From Ferrimonas futtsuensis DSM 18154 (GTDB taxonomy: Bacteria; Pseudomonadota; Gammaproteobacteria; Enterobacterales; Shewanellaceae), in assembly GCF_000422645.1 (NCBI RefSeq), contig NZ_AUGL01000021.1:16756-80755 (forward strand): a DNA stretch of 64,000 bases, given 5' to 3'. Of this stretch, positions 26,340-34,713 are shown piece by piece (within the stretch, counting starts at the first letter, position 1; each line of letters opens with the position of its first letter). Under the pieces are notes generated by a model, which had not been told where the DNA came from, did no database searches, and worked only from the letters and a program-made list of their open reading frames with translations. The position numbers and the translations under genes are program-made.

Positions 26340-26852
26340 CTACTGCCAGTCCCAGGCTCGTCTGGGCTTTTCATTGGCCACGGAAGTGGCACTGAAGTGG
26401 CCGTGGGCCTGATTGGCCATCAGGGCCTGCATGCCGTTGCGGCTGATGCGAATCAGGTGTTCGTGATCGCCTGATTCGAGATAGATGTGGTCCTCTTTGC
26501 ACAGGTCATCTTCGTAGACGGCCATCAGGTTGTACGGTTTGCCCACGGGGGGCACCGCACCCAGCTCACAGTCACTGAACTGACCCTTCAATTTGGATTC
26601 GGGGATCAGGTGCAGCTCCCGCTTAAGCTGTTCGCTGAGTTTTTGAATCACCACCCGGTTGGCGGCCGGAACCACGGCCAGAATACGGCGACCTTCGTTG
26701 TCCTCGAGAACAACAGACTTGGCAGTTTGTCTGGCGGGAACACCGGCGTTGGTGGCGGACTGAATGGATGACTGGCTGTGAGCATGGGGAACTAACTGAT
26801 ACTGCACCCCAAGTGAATCAAGGTAGTCAATGACTTTGATGGCGGCGCCCAT
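26340..26852 (-). CDS. YbaK/EbsC-type aminoacyl-tRNA deacylase domain protein
   Basis: 170 residues. Single YbaK/ProX editing domain: YDSLGVQYQLVPHAHS-type N-terminus (DSLGVQYQLVPH), AKSVVLEDNEGRRILAVVPAANRV, the family GxVPP element (CELGAVPPVGKPYNL), and DHEHLIRISRNGMQALM. Such domains hydrolyse mischarged Cys- or Ala-tRNA; the specific substrate is not resolved. AGGAGG-like site (AAGGAGG at 26857-26863 on the minus strand) precedes the start. Confidence 0.85.
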   Translation of the reverse strand: MGAAIKVIDYLDSLGVQYQLVPHAHSQSSIQSATNAGVPARQTAKSVVLEDNEGRRILAVVPAANRVVIQKLSEQLKRELHLIPESKLKGQFSDCELGAVPPVGKPYNLMAVYEDDLCKEDHIYLESGDHEHLIRISRNGMQALMANQAHGHFSATSVANEKPRRAWDWQ

Positions 26853-26917
26853 AGGAACCTCCTTGGTATTGGGTCTCCCTTAAAGTGTATACCAGAGCTG
26901 GTGGGTCCGTAGTCAAA

Positions 26918-26945
26918 GCTGCTGTTCCGGGAGGAACGCAGCAGC
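26918..26945 (-). terminator. Terminator after the FKBP gene
   Basis: Minus-strand stem GCTGCTGcGTTCC/GGAAC-AGCAGC with a four-base loop and TTTGACT tail, starting eight bases after the stop at 26953. Confidence 0.7.
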
Positions 26946-26952
26946 ACATCCT

Positions 26953-27408
26953 TCAGTTAAGCGGGTTGGTCGTCGCCTCATCCGACGGCGCGACTTTGCA
27001 GATGTAGACGTCGAAGATAACGGTTTTTCCCGCAAGAGGATGATTCGCGTCCAGAGTCAGGGTGTCGCCGTTGATCTCGGTCAGTGTCAGCTCCATGGGA
27101 CCGTGATCGGTCTCGGCATGAATTTGCATGCCTACCTTAAGCTGCTCGGCGCCCTTAATGATGGCGGCGTCCACCTGTCTGACCATGGCGGGGTCGTGGT
27201 CACCGAAAGCCAGATCGGGTGTCAGGGTGACGGTAAGGTGATCGCCGGCTTTGTGCCCCAGAAGCACCTCTTCCAGCCCCTCTGCCAGATCGCCCTTGCC
27301 ATGAACATACACCAGGGGATCATTGCGTGAGACGACATCCACCTTCTCACCGGTTACCAGTCGAAGGGTGTAAGCGATGGATACAACGCTGTTGTTTTCT
27401 ATGTTCAC
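26953..27408 (-). CDS. FKBP-type peptidyl-prolyl isomerase (SlyD-like)
   Basis: 151 residues from a GTG at 27408, chosen because AGGAG lies six bases upstream and the family start follows (VNIENNSVVSIAYTLRL); the frame runs 49 codons further upstream without similarity. SlyD-type features: short FKBP domain with an inserted chaperone flap (LAFGDHDPAMVRQVD...MQIHAETDHGPMELTLTEING) and DANHPLAGKTVIFDVYI closing the fold. It lacks the histidine/cysteine-rich tail of E. coli SlyD. Cytosolic prolyl isomerase/chaperone. Confidence 0.9.
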   Translation of the reverse strand: MNIENNSVVSIAYTLRLVTGEKVDVVSRNDPLVYVHGKGDLAEGLEEVLLGHKAGDHLTVTLTPDLAFGDHDPAMVRQVDAAIIKGAEQLKVGMQIHAETDHGPMELTLTEINGDTLTLDANHPLAGKTVIFDVYICKVAPSDEATTNPLN

Positions 27409-27467
27409 TTTCTGCTCCTGTGGAGGCCAGGGCTCCAGCATACTGCATCCCATTGGCTCGCGCATAG

Positions 27468-27499
27468 AAAAAGGGCACCCGAGGGCACCCTTTATTTTT
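27468..27499 (-). terminator. Bidirectional hairpin after the DUF1704 gene
   Basis: AAAGGG/CCCTTT outer arms (27470-27475 and 27488-27493 approximately) with an inner CCC/GGG pair and T-rich runs on both strands. It is seven bases after the stop at 27506. Confidence 0.75.
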
Positions 27500-27505
27500 A
27501 TCCCA

Positions 27506-29506
27506 TCAGTGGAGCAGGCTTCTGACCAGATACTTGATAATAGGATCCTCGTCACCCTCTGGATGCAACGCGACCAACGAGGTTGGCGCTGTGATCCAGT
27601 TTCGTTGGCAAAGTTCCTCTAGCAGGTCAAGGTTTTCCATCGACGCCTTACCTGCAAGCAAGGGCTCCATAGCGCGGTTGCCGGACAGCATCAGAGTCTT
27701 CAGGAACCCTGTCAGATACTGATAATCTTTGGTCAGGCCGCCTGAACGGTATACCCTGACAGCCACATCGAAGGCGGCGTCGGTGCTCAATCTGGCTTCT
27801 TCAATAAGCCGTTGCATGGTCTGATCAAAGTCATCTTCCACCAGCATCGAATCGACGGCGAGAACCCTGCTGGCCAGTATTTTGAGCCTTTCCAGGGTCA
27901 GGGTCCCTCCACAATACTCGGCCATGATAGCCAGGCCTTCCTGGGTCTGATTGCTGCCTGGCAGACCCAGATTCAGAACCTGCAAGGGCTGTCGGCGTCC
28001 ATTCAGGGTGGTCGCGACATGGATGCCCAGTTCATGAAGCTCCAGCGCTGACAACTCGCGGTCGGTATAGCTGCGGTTCCTGTTGATCAGCAGCGTAGGT
28101 TTGCCCCGGCCCGACACCACCATCGCTTTGGCGGCAAGGCGACTGCTCATTTGTACCCGACACTTCAATCCCCAGGCATCGGCGCATAACTGGAGGCGAT
28201 GTACCGCCTGCTCTGCGTTGATCGCTGGCTGTGGTTGTTCCTCCTCCATAAGGGGGGCGGCCTGAAGGAGAAAACGGGCTTTTTGCACCGCTTCGACATC
28301 CGGCCTGCCATAGTAGCGCAAGCTCGCGTAACGAAACTCCTCCTTGCCAACAGAGGTCAGCATATCCACCCTGCGGGACAGGTTGTCGGCAATGCCCTGA
28401 TACAGGGTGCGTATGGCCGGGTCCGATATCTTCTCGAAAGGAAGCTGATAGAGCTTCTCTTTCAGCAGGAAAGGGTCCACCGCCAGCGGTTTGTACTTAA
28501 ATCTGGGGCTGAACCGGCGGCAGCCGCTGCGGAAACGGCGGCGCTCCTGTTCAATGTTCAACGGATTCAAGTAGGGTAGGGTTTCCAGTCCCTTTCCTAT
28601 CGAAGCCAACTGCCTGTCCAAATCCAGTACATCCTGATCAATAAACTGACTCAGCATCTGGTTCTTACTGGTCTTGGTCCTTTTATTGTGGCGTCTGGCA
28701 AAGTAGGCCGCAGTCTGGGCGAAGGCTTCCTTCATCCCCAGGCTCAGGTCCTGAACAATGAGTGGAAACATCGTGCCACAATCTTCGTCCATGTAGACCT
28801 TCTTTACCTCTGTGGGCAATACCAGGGTGCGATCAAATCGGGCGTTGGTGTGCGCGATCAGGTATCCGCGCCCCTGGAACACCTCATCGAGCTTTGATTC
28901 CACCTTGATGTCCGAGAGTTGAATCCGATTAAGTTCACGGTTGAAGCGCTCGACGACCGTACCCCAGCGTTCCATGTCGATCTGGGCGGTGCCGACATTG
29001 AACAGGGGCACCTGGCGCTCAATACGCTTGTGGTTGTAGCTGTGAATGTCAAACACCAGCACATTGGGGAACAGCCCCTCTAGCTTGCCCAACAAGGCGT
29101 CATACAGCCTATAGAAACACTGGTGTTTCAGGTGACTCCGCACCCGTTGCCTGCTGCTTAACGGTCTTTGCCACACCTGCCTGCTCCAGGCTGAGCGATA
29201 ATAGGTGCTCAGTGCCCTGGGGCGGTTGAGGTCATACTCAAACCTGGAATCTCGGCCCACCAGAGTGATCGGCTGAGAAGAGATGAACTGGTCAGTCGCC
29301 GGATCTTCTTCGTAAAAACGCTCTTTGTCCGACAACAGACAGTTGTCCAGAAGCTCCCGTCGTAATTGTCCCCCCGCGTGGATGGCTGTGGCCACCACGG
29401 GCAGGTAGGCATCAATTTTGACTTCCAGGCATCCCTCCACCACGGCGGTGAAGGGCGTTGCGGCTTCGATGAGCTCAATGGCTTCAGTCAGGGATAATGT
29501 TTGCAT
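27506..29506 (-). CDS. N-formylglutamate amidohydrolase-like domain fused to DUF1704 (QEGLA/MATCAP-type) metallopeptidase
   Basis: 666 residues, two domains. Residues about 20-270 match the FGase fold: AIHAGGQLRREL (41-52), DSRFEYDLNRPR (86-97), VFDIHSYNHKR (151-161), KVYMDEDCG. Residues about 350-650 are DUF1704, with the metal motif HELGIH (491-496, an HExxxH site) and QEGLA (522-526) supplying the third ligand; the same HExxxH signature marks the eukaryotic tubulin tyrosine carboxypeptidase family. Older annotations say 'flavohemoglobin expression-modulating'. Third gene of the operon with maoP and the ATP-grasp ligase, whose 3' end overlaps its start by 23 bases. Probably removes a residue added by the ligase; substrate unknown. 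Confidence 0.87.
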   Translation of the reverse strand: MQTLSLTEAIELIEAATPFTAVVEGCLEVKIDAYLPVVATAIHAGGQLRRELLDNCLLSDKERFYEEDPATDQFISSQPITLVGRDSRFEYDLNRPRALSTYYRSAWSRQVWQRPLSSRQRVRSHLKHQCFYRLYDALLGKLEGLFPNVLVFDIHSYNHKRIERQVPLFNVGTAQIDMERWGTVVERFNRELNRIQLSDIKVESKLDEVFQGRGYLIAHTNARFDRTLVLPTEVKKVYMDEDCGTMFPLIVQDLSLGMKEAFAQTAAYFARRHNKRTKTSKNQMLSQFIDQDVLDLDRQLASIGKGLETLPYLNPLNIEQERRRFRSGCRRFSPRFKYKPLAVDPFLLKEKLYQLPFEKISDPAIRTLYQGIADNLSRRVDMLTSVGKEEFRYASLRYYGRPDVEAVQKARFLLQAAPLMEEEQPQPAINAEQAVHRLQLCADAWGLKCRVQMSSRLAAKAMVVSGRGKPTLLINRNRSYTDRELSALELHELGIHVATTLNGRRQPLQVLNLGLPGSNQTQEGLAIMAEYCGGTLTLERLKILASRVLAVDSMLVEDDFDQTMQRLIEEARLSTDAAFDVAVRVYRSGGLTKDYQYLTGFLKTLMLSGNRAMEPLLAGKASMENLDLLEELCQRNWITAPTSLVALHPEGDEDPIIKYLVRSLLH

Positions 29507-30527
29507 CGAGGATCGCCTGACGGTAATCGGATTTACGTTGCAGCAACAGTTCGCGGCTGTCGATGATGTTCTCCACCCAGTCGATCACCTGTCTCTGCAG
29601 ACGGGCTCGATTGAGTTTGTTGATCCGGGTAATGCCTCCGGGACTCAGGACATTGACCTCCAACAGTTTGTCACCAATCACATCCAGGCCAACGAAATAG
29701 AGTCCGTCCCGAACCAGCTTGGGGCCGACGGTGGCACACAGCTGCTTTTCTTGGCGGGTCAGGGTATGTTTGACCTCCTTGCCACCGGCATGGATGTTGG
29801 ACCGTACATCCCCCTTGGCTGGAACCCTGCGCATGGCGCCGATGGGCTCGCCATTGAGCATCAGGATTCTTTTGTCGCCCTCTTCAGCGCCCTCAATGTA
29901 ATCTTGCAGGATCACATAGTTGCTTTTGTCGCCGCTTCCGATGTAGTAGTCCAGCAGGGAGCTGACACTCTGTTGTGCACTTTTTTCGATTACGATGACC
30001 CCGTGTCCACCGTAGCCGTTCAGCGGCTTGAGGATCATTTTGCCTGCGTCGTTCTCTTCCAACACCTGCATCAGGTACTCCTTGTTCTTGGAGACATGGG
30101 TGTTGGGAATAAATCGACCTGCAGGACCGGACCAACCCGCGGTGTACAGCTTGTTGTTGGCGATGCGCAGTCCCTCCAGATCATTGATGATCAGAGTGTC
30201 TTGCTTAATGGAGTCCAGGAAGTTCAGTGCCAGGGTATCCAGAGGAGGGTTGGCTCGCATAAAGATGCAGTCAAACCCGGCCATGGGTAGCTTTACCCTG
30301 CGCATCTCAGCAGTCGCATAGAAACGCTCTACTTTTTCAGACACTGCTCGGTTCTTTATGATGACATCGCAAAAGCCATACACGGTGGAATCGCGCATGG
30401 TCAGGCTGTTGGGCGTTGTGATCGCCACGGTATGGCCCCGAATGGCGCATTCATGAATAAGGCGCAGAGTGGAGTCAAAGGCAGGGTCGATACGCTGCCA
30501 TGGGTACATGAGGAAACAGATGTTCAT
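29484..30527 (-). CDS. Glutathione-synthetase-like ATP-grasp ligase
   Basis: 347 residues. Start MNICFLMYPWQRIDPAFDST is the GshB-like N-terminal domain; FMRANPPLDTLALNFLDSI and INDLEGLRIANNKLY are the glutathione-synthase substrate region; ILKPLNGYGGHGVIVI is the ATP-grasp loop, and LEVNVLSPGGITRINKLN the metal-binding end. It differs from true GshB in context: it sits between maoP and an amidohydrolase/peptidase fusion, so a peptide or amino acid ligation other than glutathione synthesis is likely. Fifteen bases after maoP. Confidence 0.85.
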   Translation of the reverse strand: MNICFLMYPWQRIDPAFDSTLRLIHECAIRGHTVAITTPNSLTMRDSTVYGFCDVIIKNRAVSEKVERFYATAEMRRVKLPMAGFDCIFMRANPPLDTLALNFLDSIKQDTLIINDLEGLRIANNKLYTAGWSGPAGRFIPNTHVSKNKEYLMQVLEENDAGKMILKPLNGYGGHGVIVIEKSAQQSVSSLLDYYIGSGDKSNYVILQDYIEGAEEGDKRILMLNGEPIGAMRRVPAKGDVRSNIHAGGKEVKHTLTRQEKQLCATVGPKLVRDGLYFVGLDVIGDKLLEVNVLSPGGITRINKLNRARLQRQVIDWVENIIDSRELLLQRKSDYRQAILDANIIPD

Positions 30528-30542
30528 TAAGCCTGTCCAAAA

Positions 30543-30881
30543 TTAGTCGTCATCAATAGGGCTGTTCAGATCCATGCTGACGTTACTGTCGTGCAGCGTG
30601 TAGATCTTTGGCTTGCCATTAGCCAATCTCTGGTACTTCAGCCATACACGTTCCAGAGGTGTTTCGGGATCCGCCTTGGCCTGACACACCTGCTGAAAAT
30701 GGTGCTCTGTGTCAGATTGGGGCTCAAGGTGACCGGCTGCTAACCCCTGCATGGTGGTACCAAAGCTGGTGAGCAGGTGGCTTTCTCCAATGGTGAAGTC
30801 ACCGGAGCGATTAAATCCTCTGGCATATCTGTTGTTATCCACAAACAGTTTGCTACCGAAGCGAAAATCGACATCAGACAT
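30543..30881 (-). CDS. maoP: MaoP-family protein (DUF413)
   Basis: 112 residues from ATG 30881 (TTG in-frame start at 30893 is less likely; TTGGGA precedes the ATG). Strong match to E. coli YifE/MaoP throughout: DNNRYARGFNRSGDFTI, LEPQSDTEHHFQQVCQ, ERVWLKYQRL, and an acidic end. MaoP organises the Ori macrodomain in enterobacteria together with a cis site (established for E. coli). Same length and, as there, divergent from hdfR. Here it is also first gene of an operon with an ATP-grasp ligase and a peptidase, which E. coli lacks at this locus. Confidence 0.88.
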   Translation of the reverse strand: MSDVDFRFGSKLFVDNNRYARGFNRSGDFTIGESHLLTSFGTTMQGLAAGHLEPQSDTEHHFQQVCQAKADPETPLERVWLKYQRLANGKPKIYTLHDSNVSMDLNSPIDDD

Positions 30882-30980
30882 AACAAATCCCAATAAAGAT
30901 TAAATATTTCAACGTATTGATGGTGTTCACTCAAGGCATGAGATCGCGCGAAAGATAGATCTGAAACTCGATAAAGAAAA

Positions 30981-30998
30981 ACGATAAATTTCTATCGT
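30981..30998. promoter_or_regulatory. Palindrome in the maoP-hdfR intergenic region
   Basis: ACGATA (30981-30986), six-base spacer, TATCGT (30993-30998). This fits a LysR-type site, with AT-rich surroundings and a second CGATA half-site at about 30969. It could be the HdfR operator for maoP or a counterpart of the E. coli maoS element; neither is shown. Confidence 0.4.
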
Positions 30999-31049
30999 CT
31001 CGACAAAAATTCATTGTTAACATCGGCGCAGAAACCCGTTGGAGTCGCC

Positions 31050-31934
31050 ATGGACGTCAAAGTCTTTAGAACCTTTCTGGAAGTGGCCAAAGAGCGCCAT
31101 TTTGGCCGTGCCGCCGACAGCCTGAATATCACCCAGGCGGCGGTCAGTGCCCGCATCAAGCAACTGGAGGAGTTTTTCGATGCTTCTCTGTTCGTACGAC
31201 AACGCAACAACATCCATCTCACCTCCACCGGAGAGAGGCTGGTTCGCTATGCCGAGGTGATGGTCAGTACCCTGCAGCAGGCTAAGGATGACCTGAAGCT
31301 GGCCAAGGGGGAGCAGGCGCAGCTGACTCTGGCGGGGAGCCCCAATATCTGGGATGCCTACCTGCAGCATTGCCTTGGGCTGATCACCGAGTCAATGAGC
31401 GGCTACGCCTTCAGTGCCGATACCCTAAGCCAGGAGCAGGTGAACCGGGCGCTGTTGCAGCGCACCCTGGACATGGGGATCCTGTTTGAACCGATAAAGT
31501 CTGAACTGCTTGAATGCTGCGAAGTGGCCAGGTTGGAGCTGGTGCTGGTGAGCACTTGCCAGGAGTCTGCGGATCAGGCGCTCAGCGGGGAATACATCTT
31601 CGTGGACTGGGGGGTGCAGTTTGCCCAGGCCCACGCAGAGTTGCATCTGGGCTCTGTGCCACCGGCGATGCGCACCAGCAGTGCGCGCATCGCCCTGGAC
31701 ATACTTCTGAAAAGGGGCGGCGCCGCCTACCTGCCACTCTCCATGGTGGAGCCTTTCCTGGAGAATGGTCAGCTGTTCAGACTGAGTAAGGGCAGCCTGA
31801 TGGAGCGGGAGATATACCTGGCCTACCGTCGGGACTCGCCATTGCTGGATGGGATCCTTCGGGTGCAGACCAGGCTGTCTGCTACCTCGCCGACAGGGGG
31901 CTATACCCTGCAGGCCGCCGCCGACAACCTTTAG
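31050..31934 (+). CDS. hdfR: LysR-family regulator HdfR
   Basis: 294 residues from ATG 31050 with GGAG five bases upstream; the frame opens 12 codons earlier. N-terminus MDVKVFRTFLEVAKERHFGRAADSL, then ITQAAVSARIKQLE and FVRQRNNIHLTSTGERL closely follow E. coli HdfR. HdfR is a LysR activator/repressor known for flhDC repression and for control of the adjacent maoP gene. Gene order (divergent to maoP) is conserved with E. coli. Ends overlapping the convergent dihaem cytochrome gene by 4 bases. Confidence 0.85.
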   Translation: MDVKVFRTFLEVAKERHFGRAADSLNITQAAVSARIKQLEEFFDASLFVRQRNNIHLTSTGERLVRYAEVMVSTLQQAKDDLKLAKGEQAQLTLAGSPNIWDAYLQHCLGLITESMSGYAFSADTLSQEQVNRALLQRTLDMGILFEPIKSELLECCEVARLELVLVSTCQESADQALSGEYIFVDWGVQFAQAHAELHLGSVPPAMRTSSARIALDILLKRGGAAYLPLSMVEPFLENGQLFRLSKGSLMEREIYLAYRRDSPLLDGILRVQTRLSATSPTGGYTLQAAADNL

Positions 31935-32140
31935 TCGTGAGCCTCGTGACAGCTCAGACAGCTCATGCCTTCGGTGTCCATGTGTTCAGCTTCGGCCATA
32001 TCCTCTGTGGTATGGCAGCTTTGACACTCGGCGTCGTTGGCGAAGACAGGCGGAACAGCAATCAGCGCCGCCAATATCAGGGGTATCGATAGGACCACGG
32101 CCCAGGGAATGGGGCGGGGCATGTATCTGAGCTTACTCAT
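31931..32140 (-). CDS. Very small periplasmic dihaem cytochrome c
   Basis: 69 residues from ATG 32140 with AAGGAG five bases upstream; an upstream in-frame ATG is unsupported. An N-terminal hydrophobic signal (VVLSIPLILAALIAVPPVFA) leaves a mature part of about 35 residues holding two haem sites, CQSCH and CLSCH, spaced by an acidic/methionine-rich linker (EDMAEAEHMDTEGM). Distal His candidates are the final EAHD and the linker histidine. It resembles one half of a tetrahaem small cytochrome. A periplasmic electron shuttle is the natural guess. Convergent with hdfR (4-base overlap). Confidence 0.8.
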   Translation of the reverse strand: MSKLRYMPRPIPWAVVLSIPLILAALIAVPPVFANDAECQSCHTTEDMAEAEHMDTEGMSCLSCHEAHD

Positions 32141-32221
32141 GAGTACTCCTTGGCTTGGTGACGAAATCGGGACTGGCTTCAGCATAACCGGTTGAACCCT
32201 GACGGTTTCTGAACGAGCCAA

Positions 32222-32521
32222 CAGAGTGTCTTCGGTTATATCTTCACCAGAATTCGCAGCAACCTCCTTCCCTGCCTACTTTTTCTTTACATTTGCCGCC
32301 GGAGGATCCGGCGGTGAATATCAGTTCATCAACGCACAAATTTTCAACGCCGACATCAGGCTAGGATCCTCTGCTGCTGAATGGCTGTTTAACTGGGAAA
32401 TACCGCTGTTTAGGACAAAAATCGGGTGCCTTGAGCCCTGAGGAGCCTTGTTGATAGGGTAGGGAGGGACAAAACAGATCGGGCCCCGGAAGTGGCCCCG
32501 CACAATAATAAGGAAATCGTT
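32222..32521 (+). promoter_or_regulatory. Leader region of the AGCS carrier gene with a strong hairpin
   Basis: About 300 bases with no gene. A perfect eight-base stem CCGCCGGA (32296-32303)/TCCGGCGG (32307-32314) with a three-base loop lies midway. Alanine/glycine carriers are sometimes preceded by glycine riboswitches, but I could not see the conserved aptamer blocks here. Nothing else is identified. Confidence 0.35.
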
Positions 32522-34216
32522 TTGCAGGCAATCAATAACTTTCTGTTGACCTTGGACGGGTTTCTCGGTTCCGCAGCCTGGTTCCCCTGGGTGTTGCTGG
32601 GCGTCGGCCTGTTCTTTACCCTCTACCTTGGGTTCCCCCAGATCCGCTATTTCGGCCGTGCCTGGAGTATCGTGCGGGGTAAACATGACCACTCCAAAAT
32701 GGCTGGCGACACCAGCCACTTTCAGGCTCTTTCCACCGCGCTGTCCGGTACCGTGGGAACAGGTAACATCGGCGGTGTGGGTCTGGCCATCTTCTTAGGG
32801 GGTCCGGCGGCGCTGTTCTGGATGTGGATGACCGCCTTCCTGGGTATGACCACCAAGTTCGTGGAAGTGACCCTGTCCCACAAGTACCGGGAAAAAACCG
32901 ACGACGGCACCATGGCTGGCGGTCCCATGTACTTCATGGATAAGGCGCTGAACATGAAGTGGCTGGCGGTGATCTTCGCCCTGGCCACCATTGTCAGCTC
33001 CTTCGGCACCGGCAACATGCCCCAGGTGAACAACATCGCCGTATCCATGGAGGCCACGTTTGGCATCGCTCCGGTGGTCACCGGCGGCGTACTCTCCATC
33101 CTGCTGGCGCTGGTGATCCTCGGCGGCATCAGCCGCATCGCCAAGGTGACCTCCACCCTGGTGCCTTTCATGTCGGTGATTTACGTCATCGGGGCGTTGG
33201 CGGTGATCTTCTACAACATCGAAAACCTGGTGCCTTCTTTTGTGTCGGTGTTCAAAGACGCGTTCACCGGTTCCGCCGCCACCGGTGGCTTCCTGGGTGC
33301 CACCTTCGCTTACGCCTTTAACCGAGGGGTAAACCGGGGCCTGTTCTCCAACGAAGCGGGTCAGGGTAGTGCGCCCATTGCTCACGCCGCCGCCCGGGCC
33401 GATGAGCCGGTGTCCGAGGGCATGGTGTCCATCCTGGAGCCCTTCATCGACACCATCATCGTCTGTACCCTTACCGGCATGGTGATCCTCTCCTCAGGGG
33501 TCTGGACCGAGAAGCACCACAACAGCTTCCAGACCGCCGACGTCGAGTATGTACAGGGCCACTACAGCGATGGCGTCGACGGCGACAAGACCGAGCTGTT
33601 TCACTACCTCACCGGTCAGGATTCCAAGGTCAGTGCCTACAACGGCGTCATCGTTGTTCGTGACGGTGTGGCGGTAAATCAGGACTTCACATTGATTGCT
33701 GCCCGCTCTGTGGCCGAAGACGTGCGCTATACCGTGAAAGGCTTCCCCTTCAGTGGCAACCTGGAGATTGCCAAGGGTAAGCCGATGGATCTGGATGTGA
33801 CCATCGAGGGGCGCTCGTTGATTCACTCGGCGGAGTTGACCACCAAGGCCTTTACCCGAGGCTACTTCGGAGAGTATGGGCAGTATGTGGTCTCCATTGG
33901 CTTGCTGCTGTTTGCCTTCTCCACGGCCATCGCCTGGTCCTATTATGGTGACCGCGCGGTGACCTACCTGTTCGGCAGTCGCTGGATTCTCACCTACCGG
34001 GTGTTTTACGTAGCCGGTTTTATGATTGCGGCGGTGGCAGACACCACCATTGTCTGGAACCTGGCCGCAGTCTCCATTGTCTTGATGACCCTGCCCAACC
34101 TGTTCGGCATCCTGCTGCTCTCCAGGGAGATGAAGCAGACGGTGGCCAATTACTGGTCTACCTCCCCCGATGTAAAGGGGCAGGCTGAGGACAAGGCTCA
34201 GACACCGACAGAATAG
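32522..34216 (+). CDS. AGCS-family sodium:alanine/glycine symporter with a large loop insertion
   Basis: 564 residues from a TTG at 32522, chosen because AAGGAA lies six bases upstream; a GTG at 32492 is in frame but has no ribosome site. About ten membrane helices. Landmarks: [19 protein letters not shown] (73-91), [30 protein letters not shown]. Between about residues 328 and 438 is a hydrophilic insertion (start [19 protein letters not shown], end [13 protein letters not shown]) of roughly 110 residues that separates helix 8 from helix 9, beyond the usual 450-480 residue length. Imports alanine or glycine with sodium. The role of the insertion is unknown. Confidence 0.9.
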   Translation: MQAINNFLLTLDGFLGSAAWFPWVLLGVGLFFTLYLGFPQIRYFGRAWSIVRGKHDHSKMAGDTSHFQALSTALSGTVGTGNIGGVGLAIFLGGPAALFWMWMTAFLGMTTKFVEVTLSHKYREKTDDGTMAGGPMYFMDKALNMKWLAVIFALATIVSSFGTGNMPQVNNIAVSMEATFGIAPVVTGGVLSILLALVILGGISRIAKVTSTLVPFMSVIYVIGALAVIFYNIENLVPSFVSVFKDAFTGSAATGGFLGATFAYAFNRGVNRGLFSNEAGQGSAPIAHAAARADEPVSEGMVSILEPFIDTIIVCTLTGMVILSSGVWTEKHHNSFQTADVEYVQGHYSDGVDGDKTELFHYLTGQDSKVSAYNGVIVVRDGVAVNQDFTLIAARSVAEDVRYTVKGFPFSGNLEIAKGKPMDLDVTIEGRSLIHSAELTTKAFTRGYFGEYGQYVVSIGLLLFAFSTAIAWSYYGDRAVTYLFGSRWILTYRVFYVAGFMIAAVADTTIVWNLAAVSIVLMTLPNLFGILLLSREMKQTVANYWSTSPDVKGQAEDKAQTPTE

Positions 34217-34235
34217 TGCCTCTGTCGGAGTGAAG

Positions 34236-34265
34236 CGCCGCCTCCCGCAGGCGGCGTTTCTGTTT
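34236..34265 (+). terminator. Terminator after the AGCS gene
   Basis: Stem CGCCGCCT/AGGCGGCG (34236-34243 and 34249-34256), five-base loop, then TTTCTGTTT. Confidence 0.85.
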
Positions 34266-34390
34266 GTCAGGCTAAACGCTTTGGTCCCGGCCGACGAAAC
34301 CCTTTACCTTGGAGGTTGGCTCTGTAATAGTGGGCGGCGCAAGACAGCCCCGGCCCGCGCCGGTCAGGGGATAGATGACAAGGAGTGGAA

Positions 34391-34711
34391 ATGGCGTTAA
34401 TTGATTGCCCCGCCTGTGGCAAACGCATCTCAGACAAGGCGAAAACCTGCAGTCATTGCCAGGTGGTGCTGGATGGTGACAGCGACAAGATTGAATCTGC
34501 CCAGCGCATCGCGACCATCAACAAGAAAACCCAACTGATGAATCACAGCTTCCTGGCCCTGCTGGCCTTCGTCGGCGGCTTTGCCCTATGGTTTTGGGGT
34601 GGAGAGCAGGCGGCGAACTGGCGCAAGCCTGTGGGTATCGGCATGATGGCCGTGGGTTTTGTCGGCTACCTGGTGACCCGGGTCAGAATCGCGCTGAACA
34701 AAAGGGGATAG
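34391..34711 (+). CDS. Zinc-ribbon membrane protein
   Basis: 106 residues from ATG 34391, AAGGAG five bases upstream (a GTG at 34385 overlaps the ribosome site). A four-cysteine zinc ribbon (CPACG...CSHC, residues 7-24) is followed by two hydrophobic helices (HSFLALLAFVGGFALWFW; VGIGMMAVGFVGYLVTRV). Family of uncharacterised 'zinc-ribbon domain-containing' inner-membrane proteins. Two bases before the DUF1315 gene, so probably co-translated with it and creA. Confidence 0.82.
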   Translation: MALIDCPACGKRISDKAKTCSHCQVVLDGDSDKIESAQRIATINKKTQLMNHSFLALLAFVGGFALWFWGGEQAANWRKPVGIGMMAVGFVGYLVTRVRIALNKRG

Positions 34712-34713
34712 GC

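Noticed and set aside
29484..30527. True glutathione synthetase GshB
   Set aside because: ATP-grasp and N-terminal similarity fit, but the operon with maoP and a peptidase fusion argues for another substrate.
32222..32521. Glycine riboswitch before the AGCS carrier
   Set aside because: The conserved glycine-aptamer blocks could not be found; only one unrelated hairpin is clear.
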